Below are positions 1-11,333 of a stretch of 64,000 nt of DNA, piece by piece. Under the pieces are notes generated by a model that was not told the origin of the DNA, searched no databases, and saw only the letters and a list, made by a program, of their open reading frames with translations. Both the position numbers and the translations under genes were made by a program. Location: NCBI RefSeq assembly GCF_026914185.1, contig NC_070574.1, positions 2,046,501-2,110,500 of the forward strand. Direction: 5' to 3'. Source of the stretch: Puccinia triticina (lineage: Eukaryota; Basidiomycota; Pucciniomycetes; Pucciniales; Pucciniaceae). Each line of letters starts with the position of its first letter. Position 1 is the stretch's first letter.

Positions 1-887
1 CAGTGTTGACATTGCAGATCCAATTTCTTGATGGTCTGTGCTTAAGTTGAAGCATTTGCCACCACTGCTATTTGGGCCAAGTTCAACCATGATGTCTTTG
101 TGGTACTGATTTTCACTGGTGCAAATTCTAGCAAGGAAAAAGGCTTGCCAGCTGCTTTGGAGAATGAGGGTGGTTTAGTGTTATAAAACTCACATTGTGA
201 GAGTGTGTGAACCCCCCACCTTGAGGGTTTCAGAAGAAGGATCATAGGATTCCACTTGGACCCATATTTAGTCCTGCTGTCCCCTTGCCCCTCTTAGATC
301 AGCAGAGATTGGCTTCACATCTCTCATGAGCTAGGTAAGTCTGTTCATTTTCATCCATTCTTCTCACTTTCCCTCCCTCTCTCTGCTTGTACATAGAGGA
401 ACTGAGATTGGCTTCCCATCTCTCCTGAGCTAGGCCCCAAGAAATCAAGACTTGTTGGTTCTAGACTAAATCCAAGGCCTTGTCACCTTGCCCCAAATCC
501 CAGTTCCCTTCATTGAAGAGCTCCTCCATCTAGATCTTACAGAGTGCCAATTTGTCTACAAAATACACTCCCTTTTTGATTTTACTAGCTTTTGCAATTG
601 GCATGGTCATCAATTTGATAGTTTTATGTTGTTACAGGGGCAGGATAGCTGCAATTGTGAAACAATACAATAGATGTATTTGTATCTTTGTTATGTCCAT
701 TGTAATTAGGGTGTTCAAAGTTGAATTTCATAAAATCATAAAATTCTAAGCTGAAAAAAATATTTACACCCAAATACTCAAATTAGAGCAGCATTTCTAA
801 AATTTTACATATAAAAGAATCATTTGAAATATTTATGATTTCATGATTTTATGTAATGAACATTTTATGATTTCAACTTTGAACACC
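1..887. other. AT-rich non-coding sequence
   Basis: I see no coding region here. The short open frames lack recognisable motifs and overlap on opposite strands. A phrase close to 'agattggcttc.catctctc' occurs at about 307-325 and 408-425, a small direct repeat. The last 150 bases are very AT-rich and lead into the MITE at 891. Confidence 0.5.
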
Positions 888-1053
888 TTAGGCCCCGTTT
901 GGCTGCTGTGTTATACGTCATAAATGGTTGAATTTATGACTCTGCAACCCAAAGTTCTCCCCCTGTTGCCACCAAAATTTGAAACCCCCAGGGGTCGCGC
1001 GTCATAAATTTGACCATATATGAAGTATAACGCGGCAGCCAAACGGGGCCTTA
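888..1053. mobile_element. PIF/Harbinger-like MITE, 160 bp
   Basis: The element at 891-1,050 starts GGCCCCGTTTGGCTGC and ends with the inverse complement of almost the same sequence; the inverted repeats match over about 26 bases with two differences (GGCTGCTGTGTTATAC against GGCTGCCGCGTTATAC). It is flanked by TTA at 888-890 and 1,051-1,053. A 3-bp TTA duplication with short TIRs and no coding capacity is the standard signature of PIF/Harbinger MITEs. The whole unit is nearly self-complementary and could fold as one hairpin. Confidence 0.85.
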
Positions 1054-3396
1054 AATGTATTGTTATTGACAGGATAAGGTTTTAACGCAACTTTTTCCAT
1101 TATCTTTTTACAAGTTAAGTTTTTCTAACTTGAAGCAAAACCAGGCTCAGCGTCAGCCTTAGAGTCAACTCAGCTGACCTAAAGTCTGCCTGTTCCTACC
1201 TTTTACTTATGAATTACTTCATATCTTTTTCACCTTAAGAGATAACTTTATTTAGACTTCATATTCTGTTTCCTCATGCAATTTTAACCCTAGTTACAAC
1301 TTACCAATTCTTTGTAACCATGCTCCTTCCCTGAGTTATTGAGTTGTGGCGCGCATGCGCAGTTGTGACGTGTCAGCGCTACCAAGCACGCCAAACCACA
1401 TGTACATATGTAAATTACATAAGCAAACTGTGAACATTTTCGTAGTCAGGATCCCCCTTGCCTGAGGCGGATCTACATACTTCAGCACACCAGAACCAAC
1501 CCCAGGATCACCACCAAAGAGTTTACAACACTCCCAGTATACCTACTGTCACAGGCGCCTAGGATATTGACAGTAAGTAACCTCTTTCACTGAACCTTGT
1601 TTATCTCAGAGGTACAACTCTGTGTCTTGCTTTATCTGTTCTTTTTCTGCTGGCCTTTGCCTTCTTTTGATTACAGGGCTGTCCCTCCATATCTGCTGGC
1701 CTTTGCCTCATTCTTGATCATAGGGCTGTCCCTTCTTATCTGCTGGCCTTTGCCTCAAATCTAGGTTACAGGGCTGTCCCTCAGGTTTCCCTTTAAGAAC
1801 CTTGACTATCCAGAAGGAAGCTAAAAAATTGTGGCTGGATTAAACTTATCTAATCCAGAGACCCTCCACATTTCTTAGTGAGAGGAGGCTGTAGCACTTT
1901 CTAGCACAGCTTAGCAGCACTCTTCTGAAGAGTAGCATTGCCAGTGGACGTGCATTCCCACTAGAATAACCTAGTATATCTCCTTATCCTGATCCTGTCC
2001 TTTTTCTCTTTTCTCTTTCTCTATCTCTCTCACAGTTGTATTTTATTTATCCAAAGAAATCCAACTATTTCTCCCCTTCTTTCTTGTGTCCTGTAGTCAC
2101 TATAGAGACTCAGGCTCACACTCAGGAAACGCAACTAAAGTTGCGTTCCTGCCTCTTGAGCTCAGCAGTAACGCAACTTTTTTTTACAAAAAAAAAGCAA
2201 GATAACAGGGGTAACAATGAAAAACAAATAATATGAATAAACATTCTGAACAAATTTCTTCAGATCAGCCAGAAGTCTTTGCTCAGTGTTGCGGTGAACA
2301 TCATCCCTTTTTTGGCATGGGGTGTGGCCATGAAATGTGACGCATGTCTGTGCACTCGCAGGGGGATTGCAGGGTTGTACACCTAGCAGGAACAGTGACG
2401 GGGGTGATACCCGGCGGGGTTTTGCTTTCTGGACAGGAAAATTTGATGGTGCAAGACTGTGATAAAATCTATGTTGTTGAGCCTGAGGTGGGCGACGGAG
2501 CGTGACTGGCATTTCACGCAACATGGATCAGCGGCACACAGTGATTGGTCAGACTTGGTGGCACACGCACACAAGCAATGAGCTTTAGAGGGCTCTTCTC
2601 TAGGAATGTGGGCAACTTGAGTCCATGCATGCACGCAATCACATGCAATTTGCTCCCCTAGTATATACTATGTACATACCTGTGGTTCAACCAAGTCATA
2701 CGGCAGCTCTCAAGACCAGCCAGTTGGTGATATGTGTCTCTGAGCTGGTCCAAGCTAGACTTGTACTGCGCCCAAAACATACATACAACTTTACAAGCCC
2801 CTGCCTGCACCAAAAGGCTCCTCCAAAGCTGCTAGCTAGACTTGTCCTTGATTTTAACTTCATCTTTATTGTCCATCCAACATATAGTGTCTTTACTGTT
2901 ATCAACTTGTTATCTGCTGTAATATTAGATAACTTAACTTTTCCAAAAATAAAGAAAAAAGTCTGCCTGGATAATGTACCTTGATGAAGATGAAAAAAAA
3001 TAAAAATTGCCCTAACGCAACTTGAAAAAGTTAGAGCAAACTTCAACAATAACAGCCTATTTTTAGTTATGTTAACGTTACTTTGCGTTATCTATAACGT
3101 AAACTCCCAGCGTTGTCTCTGGGGGTGGTCCCAAATCTTGAGGTTGGAAAATTTCAAAAGATCCCTGAAACCCCTGGGGTTATGGGGGATTGGAAGATAT
3201 TGGGGGGTCAGCCAGTGAGAAAATCAGAAGTTTTGAGGGCATACATATTTCATTCCTCATCTTCCAAAATGACCTCAATGACAGAAGCTTAAAGAGCTCA
3301 GATTGATAGACAACAAGAGGCTCTAATTTGGAAAAAATCATTGTGTTTACATGCTTCAAAATTTACTGAAAATGCATATTATGTACTTAGAACACA
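1054..3396. other. Non-coding sequence, no supported gene
   Basis: No recognisable protein is encoded. The longest frames (120 and 119 aa around 2,162-2,984) have no motif and are opposed by frames of similar length on the other strand. The phrase TAACGCAACTT recurs near 1,083, 2,168 and 3,010, suggesting remains of one or more degraded elements. A minisatellite lies at 1,648-1,790. Confidence 0.4.
1648..1790. repeat. Minisatellite, about 3 x 46 bp
   Basis: Three tandem units each start CTGCTGGCCTTTGCC and end with CAGGGCTGTCCCT or TAGGGCTGTCCCT. Unit starts are near 1,648, 1,693 and 1,740. The units differ by several substitutions, so the array is not recent. Confidence 0.8.
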
Positions 3397-3403
3397 TTAG
3401 ATA

Positions 3404-4091
3404 TGGGGCTGTTGATTTTTACAATTTGTCTTTTGCAATGTAGGTACATTGCAAAATTAAGAAGTTGTAAAACTACATAATACACCCAAATCAAATAATT
3501 TTACAATTTCACACAGGAATGGAGGCACTGCAAAACAAGAGCTTGCGTAAAATTAGATTGCAAATTTGTACATGGGACCAAAACTTGCGCAAAATTACAA
3601 TCTAATTCTTACCATCACAGCCCATTGCAAAAATGACTATTGTAAAATTACATCCACAAGCCAAAACAAATAGTTTTGCAATTTGGTTTCTTTACAATGT
3701 GGAGCCAATGTAAAGAATCCCGCTGTAAAGATACATTTTTTTACTCGGGCATGTAATTTTACAATTCCTTAGAAAAACAAAGTTGCTGCAAAATGCCAAA
3801 AAAAATCTTGGCGGAACTGTTGCGTACTTGTGCGGAAGAAACCAAACAGGCTAGCATTACAAAGATCAACGTAAAGATTTCCTTCTTGGAGTACCACATA
3901 AGCACTGACAAGGCTAGGCTTAGGAAGATGAGCGTAATCAGGTTGCCTAACAAGGATTCCATTGGCATAGTCATGCTTGATTGAGAAGGCCTATGCCTTC
4001 CTTTTCGATCGACCAGAAGCGGTCCAAAAATGTCCAAGGAATAGCATGCCAAAACTGATCATTTAGACAGCAATCCCACAGGGTACTCCAA
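3404..4091. other. Left subterminal region of the TIR element
   Basis: AT-rich sequence with repeated motifs of the type TGTAAAATTACA and TTGCAAAATT in both orientations, matching the right subterminal region at 11,100-11,285 and 20,352-20,480. Such subterminal motif clusters are typical transposase-binding regions of TIR elements. The open frames at 3,759-4,052 and 3,793-3,984 overlap on opposite strands and have no recognised motif. Confidence 0.5.
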
Positions 4092-4128
4092 CCAGTGGCG
4101 CTATTGATGATTTTGGCATGATGCATGT
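4092..4128 (-). pseudogene. Saccharopine-reductase-like fragment, distal piece
   Basis: On the minus strand this reads PYMHHAKIINSA, which continues the saccharopine dehydrogenase-like fragment that starts at 10,098 and is cut at the Copia insertion. The pieces meet at the 5-bp target duplication (CATGT). After SAT the similarity stops, so the captured segment ends here. Confidence 0.6.
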
Positions 4129-4908
4129 TGTTGGAATTCGTCTTATGACGCAAACTCTCGAAAGAGAAAAATTCCTGGTGAGCGACATGTGTTTCACATG
4201 TACTCATGGAAGTTAAAAAACTAAAAGATTTTTCTTTCATGTGCAGATTCGAACTGTTCCGTGATGGAACAGCCGATTGGCAAAAGAGCAGTATGCTCGA
4301 TGATCAAAGACTATGATGTCATTGATAGCAAAGACCGAGAATCATCGAACTCAAGGTGAGTTAATGATTCTAATCCTGTTCAATGGTCAACAAGAATCTA
4401 ATGAATTCCTCTTGACATCGAACTCAAGAATAAAGCTATCTAAAGTCAAAATCAACAATAAGTTGATAACTCGGATAACTTCACCTGGTGGTGAGTTAAA
4501 TGATTATTAAAAGGAATATTCTATCGAGATGAAAGGAAACTAATAAACAGTTTATAATAAACTGTCTGAACTATTAGTTATCGATCTCGAAGAAAAGGCC
4601 TAACAGATTTTCTTATTAAATCTTGTACGACATTATTCAACTTAAAGTAATAACGCTTTATCACTGATTCACTATCAAAACTGTCGTGTGCTAACGAGTA
4701 GCATCTTTGTTTCTTGGTCATAAGATTATTACTCAGCCTCGTTTACCTCAAGAATATTTTTCTTTATATACTATTAAATAACCGATAGCCAGCAGATTTT
4801 ATCTGCCTTTTAGGTATAAAGATATTTTCATTCTTTCTCATTGTATTCTTAGCACACTTTATACTTATAAAAATAAAAATAATACTTTTAGTTTTCTGAA
4901 TTCTTTCA
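4129..4908 (+). repeat. Copia element 1, 5' LTR (780 bp)
   Basis: This LTR starts TGTTGGAATTCG and ends GAATTCTTTCA. It differs from the 3' LTR at only four positions that I can find (about 0.5%), so the insertion is recent. It contains a short hairpin (CTGTTCC, 5-nt loop, GGAACAG at 4,254-4,272) and a larger nested inverted repeat at 4,524-4,590. The preceding five bases, CATGT, form the target duplication with 9,862-9,866. Confidence 0.95.
4524..4590. promoter_or_regulatory. Nested inverted repeats in Copia 1 LTR
   Basis: Three inverted repeats are nested around one centre: TCGAGAT/ATCTCGA (4,524-4,530 with 4,584-4,590), AACTAATA/TATTAGTT (4,538-4,545 with 4,572-4,579) and ACAGTTTAT/ATAAACTGT (4,547-4,555 with 4,557-4,565). 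The 3' LTR carries it too. It could act as a DNA cruciform or an RNA stem in the leader; the role is unknown. Confidence 0.7.
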
Positions 4909-4923
4909 GATTTACAGTCTCGA
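4909..4923 (+). promoter_or_regulatory. Primer-binding site, half tRNA-Tyr type
   Basis: Immediately after the 5' LTR the sequence is GATTTACAGTCTCGA. Its complement, TCGAGACTGTAAATC, matches the anticodon arm of a tRNA-Tyr (anticodon GUA followed by AA, then UC). A primer ending near tRNA position 40 would be a 5' half tRNA, the mechanism known for Drosophila copia, which uses a half initiator tRNA-Met. Copia element 2 has the same 15 bases at the same place. Confidence 0.7.
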
Positions 4924-4995
4924 GACTCTCATCAGTGATCTCGAAATAACTACGTTTTTGGATCAATTAAAAGGCAGATTTAATCAGCTATCGCG

Positions 4996-7900
4996 ATGGA
5001 CGGATTTTCTCGAAAAGAAGCCATGGACGATCGAGGTCTTAGTTTGATTCCAGTACTCAAAGGCGACAACTATTCGCTTTGGGAGTCAAAAATGCGTTTC
5101 TTTCTCGACGCCAGGCAGCTTCTTGAAGTTTGTCTCGAATTGCAGCCTCTACCTTATACTGAAGTCATCAAGGCAAAGAATTCATGCGCTTTATCACACT
5201 TATCGGCAACCGTCGACGACAGTATTTATAACTCGGTCTTCAAACTTACTCAAAATTTAACTCCATACACCGTCTGGTCCTCACTCAAAAATAAATATGC
5301 CGCTAAAAATATTTATTCAATCTGTCAAATCTGGGGCATTTGGGATATGATTCGCTTTGATTCAACATTATTAGACTTTGTCGATCGATGCCTAGACTGT
5401 CTTGGCGAATTCAAAACAATTGGCTTTGATGTCGACAACGAATGTTTTGCGCCGTGTATCATTAGCAGAATTACTAGCGTCAAACCAAAGCTCATGGAAC
5501 AAATTGTCACGGACGAAGCTACGTTGAAGGACACCTTTGCACTTCTTGAGAAACTGAGAACAATAGCGACTCATGAACAGACAGTGCTCAAGCAAAAAGA
5601 AGCGCTTAAGAAACTTGAAGCATCAGTCCCTTCTACTACGGCTTTGTCAACAGATACAAATCAGTTCGGCAAAAGAAAACAAGAGCGAGATCCTTTTAAA
5701 TGCTATGACAAAAAGCATAATCCCAAATCGTTCCATAGTGAGAAGAACTGCTGGGAAGTTCATGGGAGGAAGGATCCGAAGAAGAGTCATCCAGCTTCAA
5801 CCTCAAATGTTGCAAGTACGTCGACGGCAAATATTGCAACTTCAGTAGCTCAATCAAACTCGAGTAACGACAATAATGAACATGCTGCTCCAGCATTTCA
5901 TTACTGCAATCATTTGGACAACAATGCATTGAATAAGCTCTGTACAATTCTCGACTCAGGCGCAAGTAATCATATGTTCAACTCACTCGACTTTTTTATT
6001 GAATCTTCTCCAATTCACATTTTTATTATAACCGGTGATGGAAAATCAAGAGAAGAGCTAGTAGCTACTCGAAAAGGAACAGCTCGAGTTCAATTTGTCA
6101 GCGGAAAAGTTATTACGCTAGACGATGCACTGTTTGTGCCAAACTTAACTCGAAATCTTATATCTTTCTCAAGATTGCTTGCCGGTAACATGTTAATCAA
6201 CAACAAGCAGGAAGTCATCTTGGACGATCGAGAAAAGATATTGGATTTAGATCTTTCAAATCATTTGTTCGAAATAAAAGGCGATATTACTCCGGTGTCA
6301 AGTAAGGTAGTTGCGATGAGCAAGACTATCCTAGCTCCAACGGGATTTGCCAAGTGGCATAATCGTCTAGGACATGCTAGTACCGAACGCATCAAGACGG
6401 TTATACCGGTGAACAAAAGTCTGGTGAAGGAAGGGTGCTGTGATCCTTGCATGAAAGGAAAATTAACTCGAAAAAGCTTCAAAGGACACTTTGATAAAAC
6501 GTCAGCGGCTCTCGAAGTGGTTCATGGAGACTTGGTTGGACCGATCGTTCCTTCGTCAAATGGTGCTGCACGCTATTTTCTTACACTAGTAGATCAACAT
6601 ACTGGATTTATTAGCATAACAATCTTGAAGGAGAAAAGCGACACCGTAGAAGCGATAGAGAAATTCAAGACCTATTACGAGAATCAAACTGGAAGTCAAT
6701 TAAAGAAATTAATTACCGATGGAGGAGGAGAGTTTTGCAACAAGGAACTCTCAGGATTGCTGGAATCTTTCGGAATACAGCATAACGTTTCACCACCATA
6801 CACGCCTCAACAGAACGGTATAGCGGAGCGGGCGAATCGGACAATTCTTGACATGACTAGGTGTATGATGATGCAAGCAAATCTTGCATTGGAGTGGTGG
6901 GCGGAGGCGGTTAAAACAGCCTGTGCAATCACAAATTGTTTGCCATCACTATCAAGAAGTCGAACGTCACCTCTCGAGTTAATGTTTAAATGCAAACCAA
7001 ACATTGAGTTCTTTCGGCCGTTCGGATGTAAGGTGTGGTAGAAAAAACCAGATGCAAATCGAGAACGAAAATTCGATGCTGTTTCCTGGGAAGGAGTTTT
7101 GATTGGATACGCTAACGATTATTCGACGTACAAGGTGGTTCGTTTGGACGATCGGAAAGTCATCAATGTCAAACATGCCTACTTCGAGGAGGAAATTTTT
7201 CCATCTTGTCCAGCTCTTCATAAAAGTCTCGATAATCTCGCATCTTCAAACAACTTGCCTGTCTTCCATTGACTTTCAATTCTACCGTTTGAAGACAGTG
7301 ATTTACCGACAGGAGAACAAGAATCTTTGCCTCAAGACTTGCTTGATGAAGAAATTTTGTCGGAAGAAGGAGTAATCGAGAAGTCATTTGATGAAAATAA
7401 GAAAATCATCTCAAGTAAAATTGATAGTTCAAATATCCTCAATTACTCTAGAAGGACGGCATTGATTTCAGTTGCTCCAAGAACGCATAATCAAGCGATG
7501 AAAGGCGAAGAAAAGCAAGATTGGAAGAATGCGGAGTCAAAAGAATACGACAACATGAAATTTCACGAGGCATGGCTGGAGCGATCGATGACAAATGATG
7601 ATTCACCTATAGCGTCTACATGGGCATATCAAAAAAAGCTTGGAGCAAATAATGAAGTTATTGAATTTAAAGCTCGCATCTGTGCGCAAGGATTCCGACA
7701 AACTTTCGGTTTTGATTTCTTTGCGAAATATGCACCAACCGGCAAACCGTGCTCACTTCGACTACTGCTTTCCTTCGCAATCAATAATGATTTGAAGATT
7801 CATCAATTGGACGTTCGAAGTGCTTTCTTGACTTGTCCCTTAGAAGATAAAGTCACATTACTTCCACCGCCAGGATACGAAGGACCACCGAATACTGTCT

Positions 7901-9177
7901 TTGAGTTAAAGAAAGCAGTATATGGACTTCGACAAGCGCCTTTGGTTTGGTATAATAGACTTTCAGTGTTTCTAAACTCGATTGGATTCAAGACTTCGGT
8001 ATCCGATCCCTGTGTCTTTTGGCAAGCGAGCAAATCAGGAAAACCGATGACATGGATATTTGTTCACGTTGATGATTTGGTTATTATCAGTGATAATCCA
8101 CTCGTCTTCAAGGCGGAAATCAAGAAAGAATTTGCAATTAAGTATCTTGGCGAAGCAGAGTTTTTACTAGGAATGAAACTCACTCGAGATAAAGATTCTT
8201 TAACCATAAATCAAGTCCAATATATTGAAAGAAAGCTGGTTGAATATGATCTTCAAAATGAATATCCCGCATCTTGTCCGTTGAATCCAAAGGAGCAACT
8301 CACAAAGGCCACGGAAGAAGATCAAGCAGCCTTTCGACGTTTAGGAGCAAACTATTGATCAATGGTTGGATCACTCAACTACCTAAGCTTGTTAACAAGA
8401 CCGGACATCGCATATGCGGTCAGCGCTCTTTCACAGTTTCTCGACAATCCAGGCTTAACACACTATAACGCTGCTGTTCAAGTTTTTCGTTACGTCTCTG
8501 GAACACGGAACATGGGACTAACATTCAGAAAGGAGAAGAACTCGGTATTAAAAGCGTATGTTGATGCAGATTGGGGAAATTGTCCGATAACTAGACGATC
8601 AGTATCAGGATACGTTGTTCTGGCAGGAAATCATTTGCTGTCATGGAAGTCAAGCAAGCAAGAAACTGTTTCTTTATCATCGGCCGAAGCCGAGTACAAA
8701 GCCTTGGCGGATTTAACTAGAGAAGTCGTGTGGCTACTAAGTCTGGTAAAAGAAACAGGAGTTCTTCAAGAACAGTCAAACATCAAGATCTCAGTTGATA
8801 ATAAAGCGGCAATTGATCTAGCGAATAGCAAAACATCACAAAACGGATTTCGAACAAAACATATGAATATTCGACTACATTTTGTTAGAGAGCATGTAAA
8901 GTCTAAATTAATCAAGTTAGAATACATCAGATCAAACGAAAATCCGGCAGATTTCTTAACAAAACCGGTCGGCCGCTGTACAATCAGACGTTTATTGAAG
9001 GTTCTTGGAATCGAATACCCTTCAAAGTCTAAGTCAAATTCTAGTTCTACTTCGAATCTTACAATACGAAGTACGCCAGGCTGTTGGAATTCGTCTTATG
9101 ACGCAAACTCTCGAAAGAGAAAAATTCCTGGTGAGCGACATGTGTTTCACATGTACTCATGGAAGTTAAAAAACTGA
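4996..9177 (+). pseudogene. Copia 1 gag-pol polyprotein, three in-frame stops
   Basis: One continuous frame encodes the whole polyprotein of a Ty1/Copia retrotransposon. In order: a UBN2-like Gag region (GDNYSLWESKMRFF); an atypical knuckle beginning CYDKKHNP; aspartic protease (LDSGASNHM); a pre-integrase domain (WHNRLGHAS, then CDPCMKGK); integrase with GDLVGP, TDGGGEFCN and NGIAERANR; reverse transcriptase (QLDVRSAFLTCPLE, YGLRQAPLVWY, HVDDLVIISD); and RNase H (DADWGNCP, SLSSAEAEYKAL). Stops occur at 7,039 (TAG), 7,270 (TGA) and 8,356 (TGA), all in the same frame, so the three long ORFs are one broken gene. By alignment to Copia 2 the 8,356 TGA replaces an arginine codon. The frame runs about 95 bases into the 3' LTR before its stop. 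The copy is probably non-autonomous now. Confidence 0.93.
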
Positions 9178-9861
9178 AAGATTTTTCTTTCATGTGCAGA
9201 TTCGAACTGTTCCGTGATGGAACAGCCGATTGGCAAAAGAGCAGTATGCTCGATGATCAAAGACTATGATGTCATTGATAGCAAAGACCGAGAATCATCG
9301 AACTCAAGGTGAGTTAATGATTCTAATCCTGTTCAATGGTCAACAAGAATCTAATGAATTCCTCTTGACATTGAACTCAAGAATAAAGCTATCTAAAGTC
9401 AAAATCAACAATAAGTTGATAACTCGGATAACTTCACCTGGTGGTGAGTTAAATGATTATTAAAAGGAATATTCTATCGAGATGAAAGGAAACTAATAAA
9501 CAGTTTATAATAAACTGTCTAAACTATTAGTTATCGATCTCGAAGAAAAGGCCTAACAGATTTCCTTATTAAATCTTGTACGACATTATTCAACTTAAAG
9601 TAATAACGCTTTATCACTGATTCACTATCAAAACTGTCGTGTGCTAACGAGTAGCATCTTTGTTTCTTGGTCATAAGATTATTACTCAGCCTCGTTTACC
9701 TCAAGAATATTTTTCTTTATATACTATTAAATAACCGATAGCCAGCAGATTTTATCTGCCTTTTAGGTATAAAGATATTTTCATTCTTTCTCATTGTATT
9801 CTTAGCACACTTTATACTTATAAAAATAAAAATAATACTTTTAGTTTTCTGAATTCTTTCA
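9082..9861 (+). repeat. Copia element 1, 3' LTR (780 bp)
   Basis: It has the same length and termini as the 5' LTR (TGTTGG...TTTCA) and is followed by CATGT (9,862-9,866). The preceding tract, GAAGTACGCCAGGC, is not a clean polypurine tract, but Copia 2 has the similar CGAAGCACGGAAGGC at the same place. Confidence 0.95.
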
Positions 9862-10098
9862 CATGTAAGGTACGAGGGAGATGATCAAATCATGCTCGGA
9901 AACCGCTTTGTCTAAAGCCTCCGCGTTGTTGAGATCGAGGGAGATGCACTTGACTTCCCGGGGCAAGTCAGTGGCGAATTGCTCGGCTTTCCAGAGGTTC
10001 AATGAAGCGACTGCCACTTGGTATTCGGGGCGTCGGAGAAGATAGTACGAGCAGGCTGGGCTATAAATTCAGGACCAATGGGCAGGATTTTTTTGCCG
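9862..10098 (-). pseudogene. Saccharopine-reductase-like (Lys9-type) fragment
   Basis: Read on the minus strand, two frames joined by a frameshift near 10,040 give KKILPIGPEFIAQPA and then EYQVAVASLNLWKAEQF, LDLNNAEALDKAVSEHD and LIISLVPY. This is the N-terminal Rossmann fold of saccharopine dehydrogenase (glutamate-forming), an enzyme of the fungal alpha-aminoadipate lysine pathway: a nucleotide-binding IG.GFIA.P segment and the ISLVPY motif. The fragment continues beyond the Copia element at 4,128-4,092. It has no start, no C-terminal part and a frameshift, so it is a captured gene piece inside the TIR element and not the functional gene. Family assignment is by motif memory. Confidence 0.65.
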
Positions 10099-11285
10099 GG
10101 ATCGATCAGATGATTGAGCTGAGGCAGATTTTTCGGGCGTGTCGAGGTTTGCTTTTGCGGCCTCGATGACTTTGCGAGCGAACTCGGGCAGAGCGAACGC
10201 AGCGGCGTGTGCGATAATTCCGCCGAGCAGGGCGAACGCAGCGGCGTGTGCGATAATTCCGCCGAGCAGGAGCGAGTTGATGCTCCCGGGAAGAAGACCT
10301 CGAAGAATTGCATGTTCCAGGCGGGCAGCGCAGAGCGGATGGCGGAGGCGAGCGCCTAATTGGCATGATCCGCAGCGGGGGCAGGTTGTTGCACAACGGG
10401 ACACCAAGGACGAAGGAGGACAGCGAAGCTGCAAACAAGAGTTTTTGCGCTTGGACTTGCAGCAGCGTCAGGTTTCCAAAACTTCTTTGGCGATTACAAG
10501 TTGCCCACATTCGCCTAAACACACACACAGATCCAGCATCAGTTTTCAAGATTCTGGGTCGGTACAAGAGAGAGTGAGGGGGGGGGGGGAACGGACGCTG
10601 TTGTTGAGCTGCGCGGCGAGGCACTCATGTCGAGGTGGCCTTGAGGCTCATGAGCACAGGGATCAGGATGTAGAGCTCGGGGATGGTGCGGAAGGCGGGC
10701 AAGTCGCGGACATGGTTGAGCAGGAGGCCTATGTCACAGCTGCTGAGGACAAAGATCCGGACTCTGGAGACGAGTGTGGGTACGGAGACGGTTGTTGGCT
10801 GGGAGGGGCCGGGTGTGCCAAACTTCAGTTAGGATAGATTGGGATATGGCCGGTGGTTTTTCTTGACCAGGATATGCACGTAAAGGAGTACTTTGTGATT
10901 TTGAGGGGAGGGGTTTGTTAGGGTTTGTTAGATGAAAAATTCAAGCTTATTGGGTAGTCTAACTTAACTAAGTCATCGCTTTGCTCCCCCAAGGAGGAGG
11001 GAATTTAGTGCACTTGGTGTGGCCGGGTGCATGAAGCCGGACGTTGTTGAGCGGATCAATGGGGAGACCGTTGGGTCTAGCCCTACTTAGGTCAACAGTG
11101 ATATAATCTTCCCAGAGGTTATGTTGAGCTGCAAGTTAGAGGCATTGTAAGGTAAAATATTGTAAAGTTAATTGATTGGTAGGTTATATACAGTTTTACA
11201 TACATTGTAACATGCATTGTAACGTGGCAGGTTGTAAAAGTACATGATAGAGGTCACCAGGGTGTGAATCACAAATTGTGATTTA
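10099..11285. other. Mosaic of gene-like fragments in the TIR element
   Basis: This GC-rich stretch (to about 10,840) has several overlapping open frames on both strands. On the minus strand, NMQFFEVFFPG and SINSLLLGGIIAHAAAFAL look protein-like but I do not recognise the family, and the frame breaks repeatedly. A 39-bp unit is duplicated in tandem (10,193-10,270), which adds 13 codons (IIAHAAAFALLGG). From about 10,840 the sequence becomes AT-rich non-coding, and from 11,100 it shows the TGTAAAAT motifs of the element ends. Confidence 0.45.
10193..10270. repeat. 39-bp tandem duplication
   Basis: Two consecutive identical copies of a 39-bp unit start GCGAACGCAGCGGCGTGTGC. The length is a multiple of three, so the surrounding minus-strand frame stays open. 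Confidence 0.9.
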
Positions 11286-11299
11286 CAACCTGTTACTTT

Positions 11300-11300
<1 letters not shown>

Positions 11301-11331
<31 letters not shown>
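11301..11331 (-). repeat. Poly(A) tail of the LINE (poly-T on plus)
   Basis: An uninterrupted run of 31 T follows the left target duplication by one base. On the minus strand it is the poly(A) end of the LINE, separated from the rest of its 3' UTR by the Helitron. Confidence 0.9.

Positions 11332-11333
<2 letters not shown>

Noticed and set aside
1054..1570. Possible LTR between two TATTGACAG sites (about 1,063 and 1,562)
   Set aside because: Only a 9-base match supports it, and neither a second LTR nor a target duplication is visible.
4996..9177. Three separate genes of 681, 343 and 271 codons
   Set aside because: All are in one frame with continuous Copia domain order; they are one polyprotein with three stops.
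10139..10837. 232-codon plus-strand frame
   Set aside because: It is a GC-rich shadow of minus-strand gene fragments and the 39-bp duplication; no plus-strand motif is visible.
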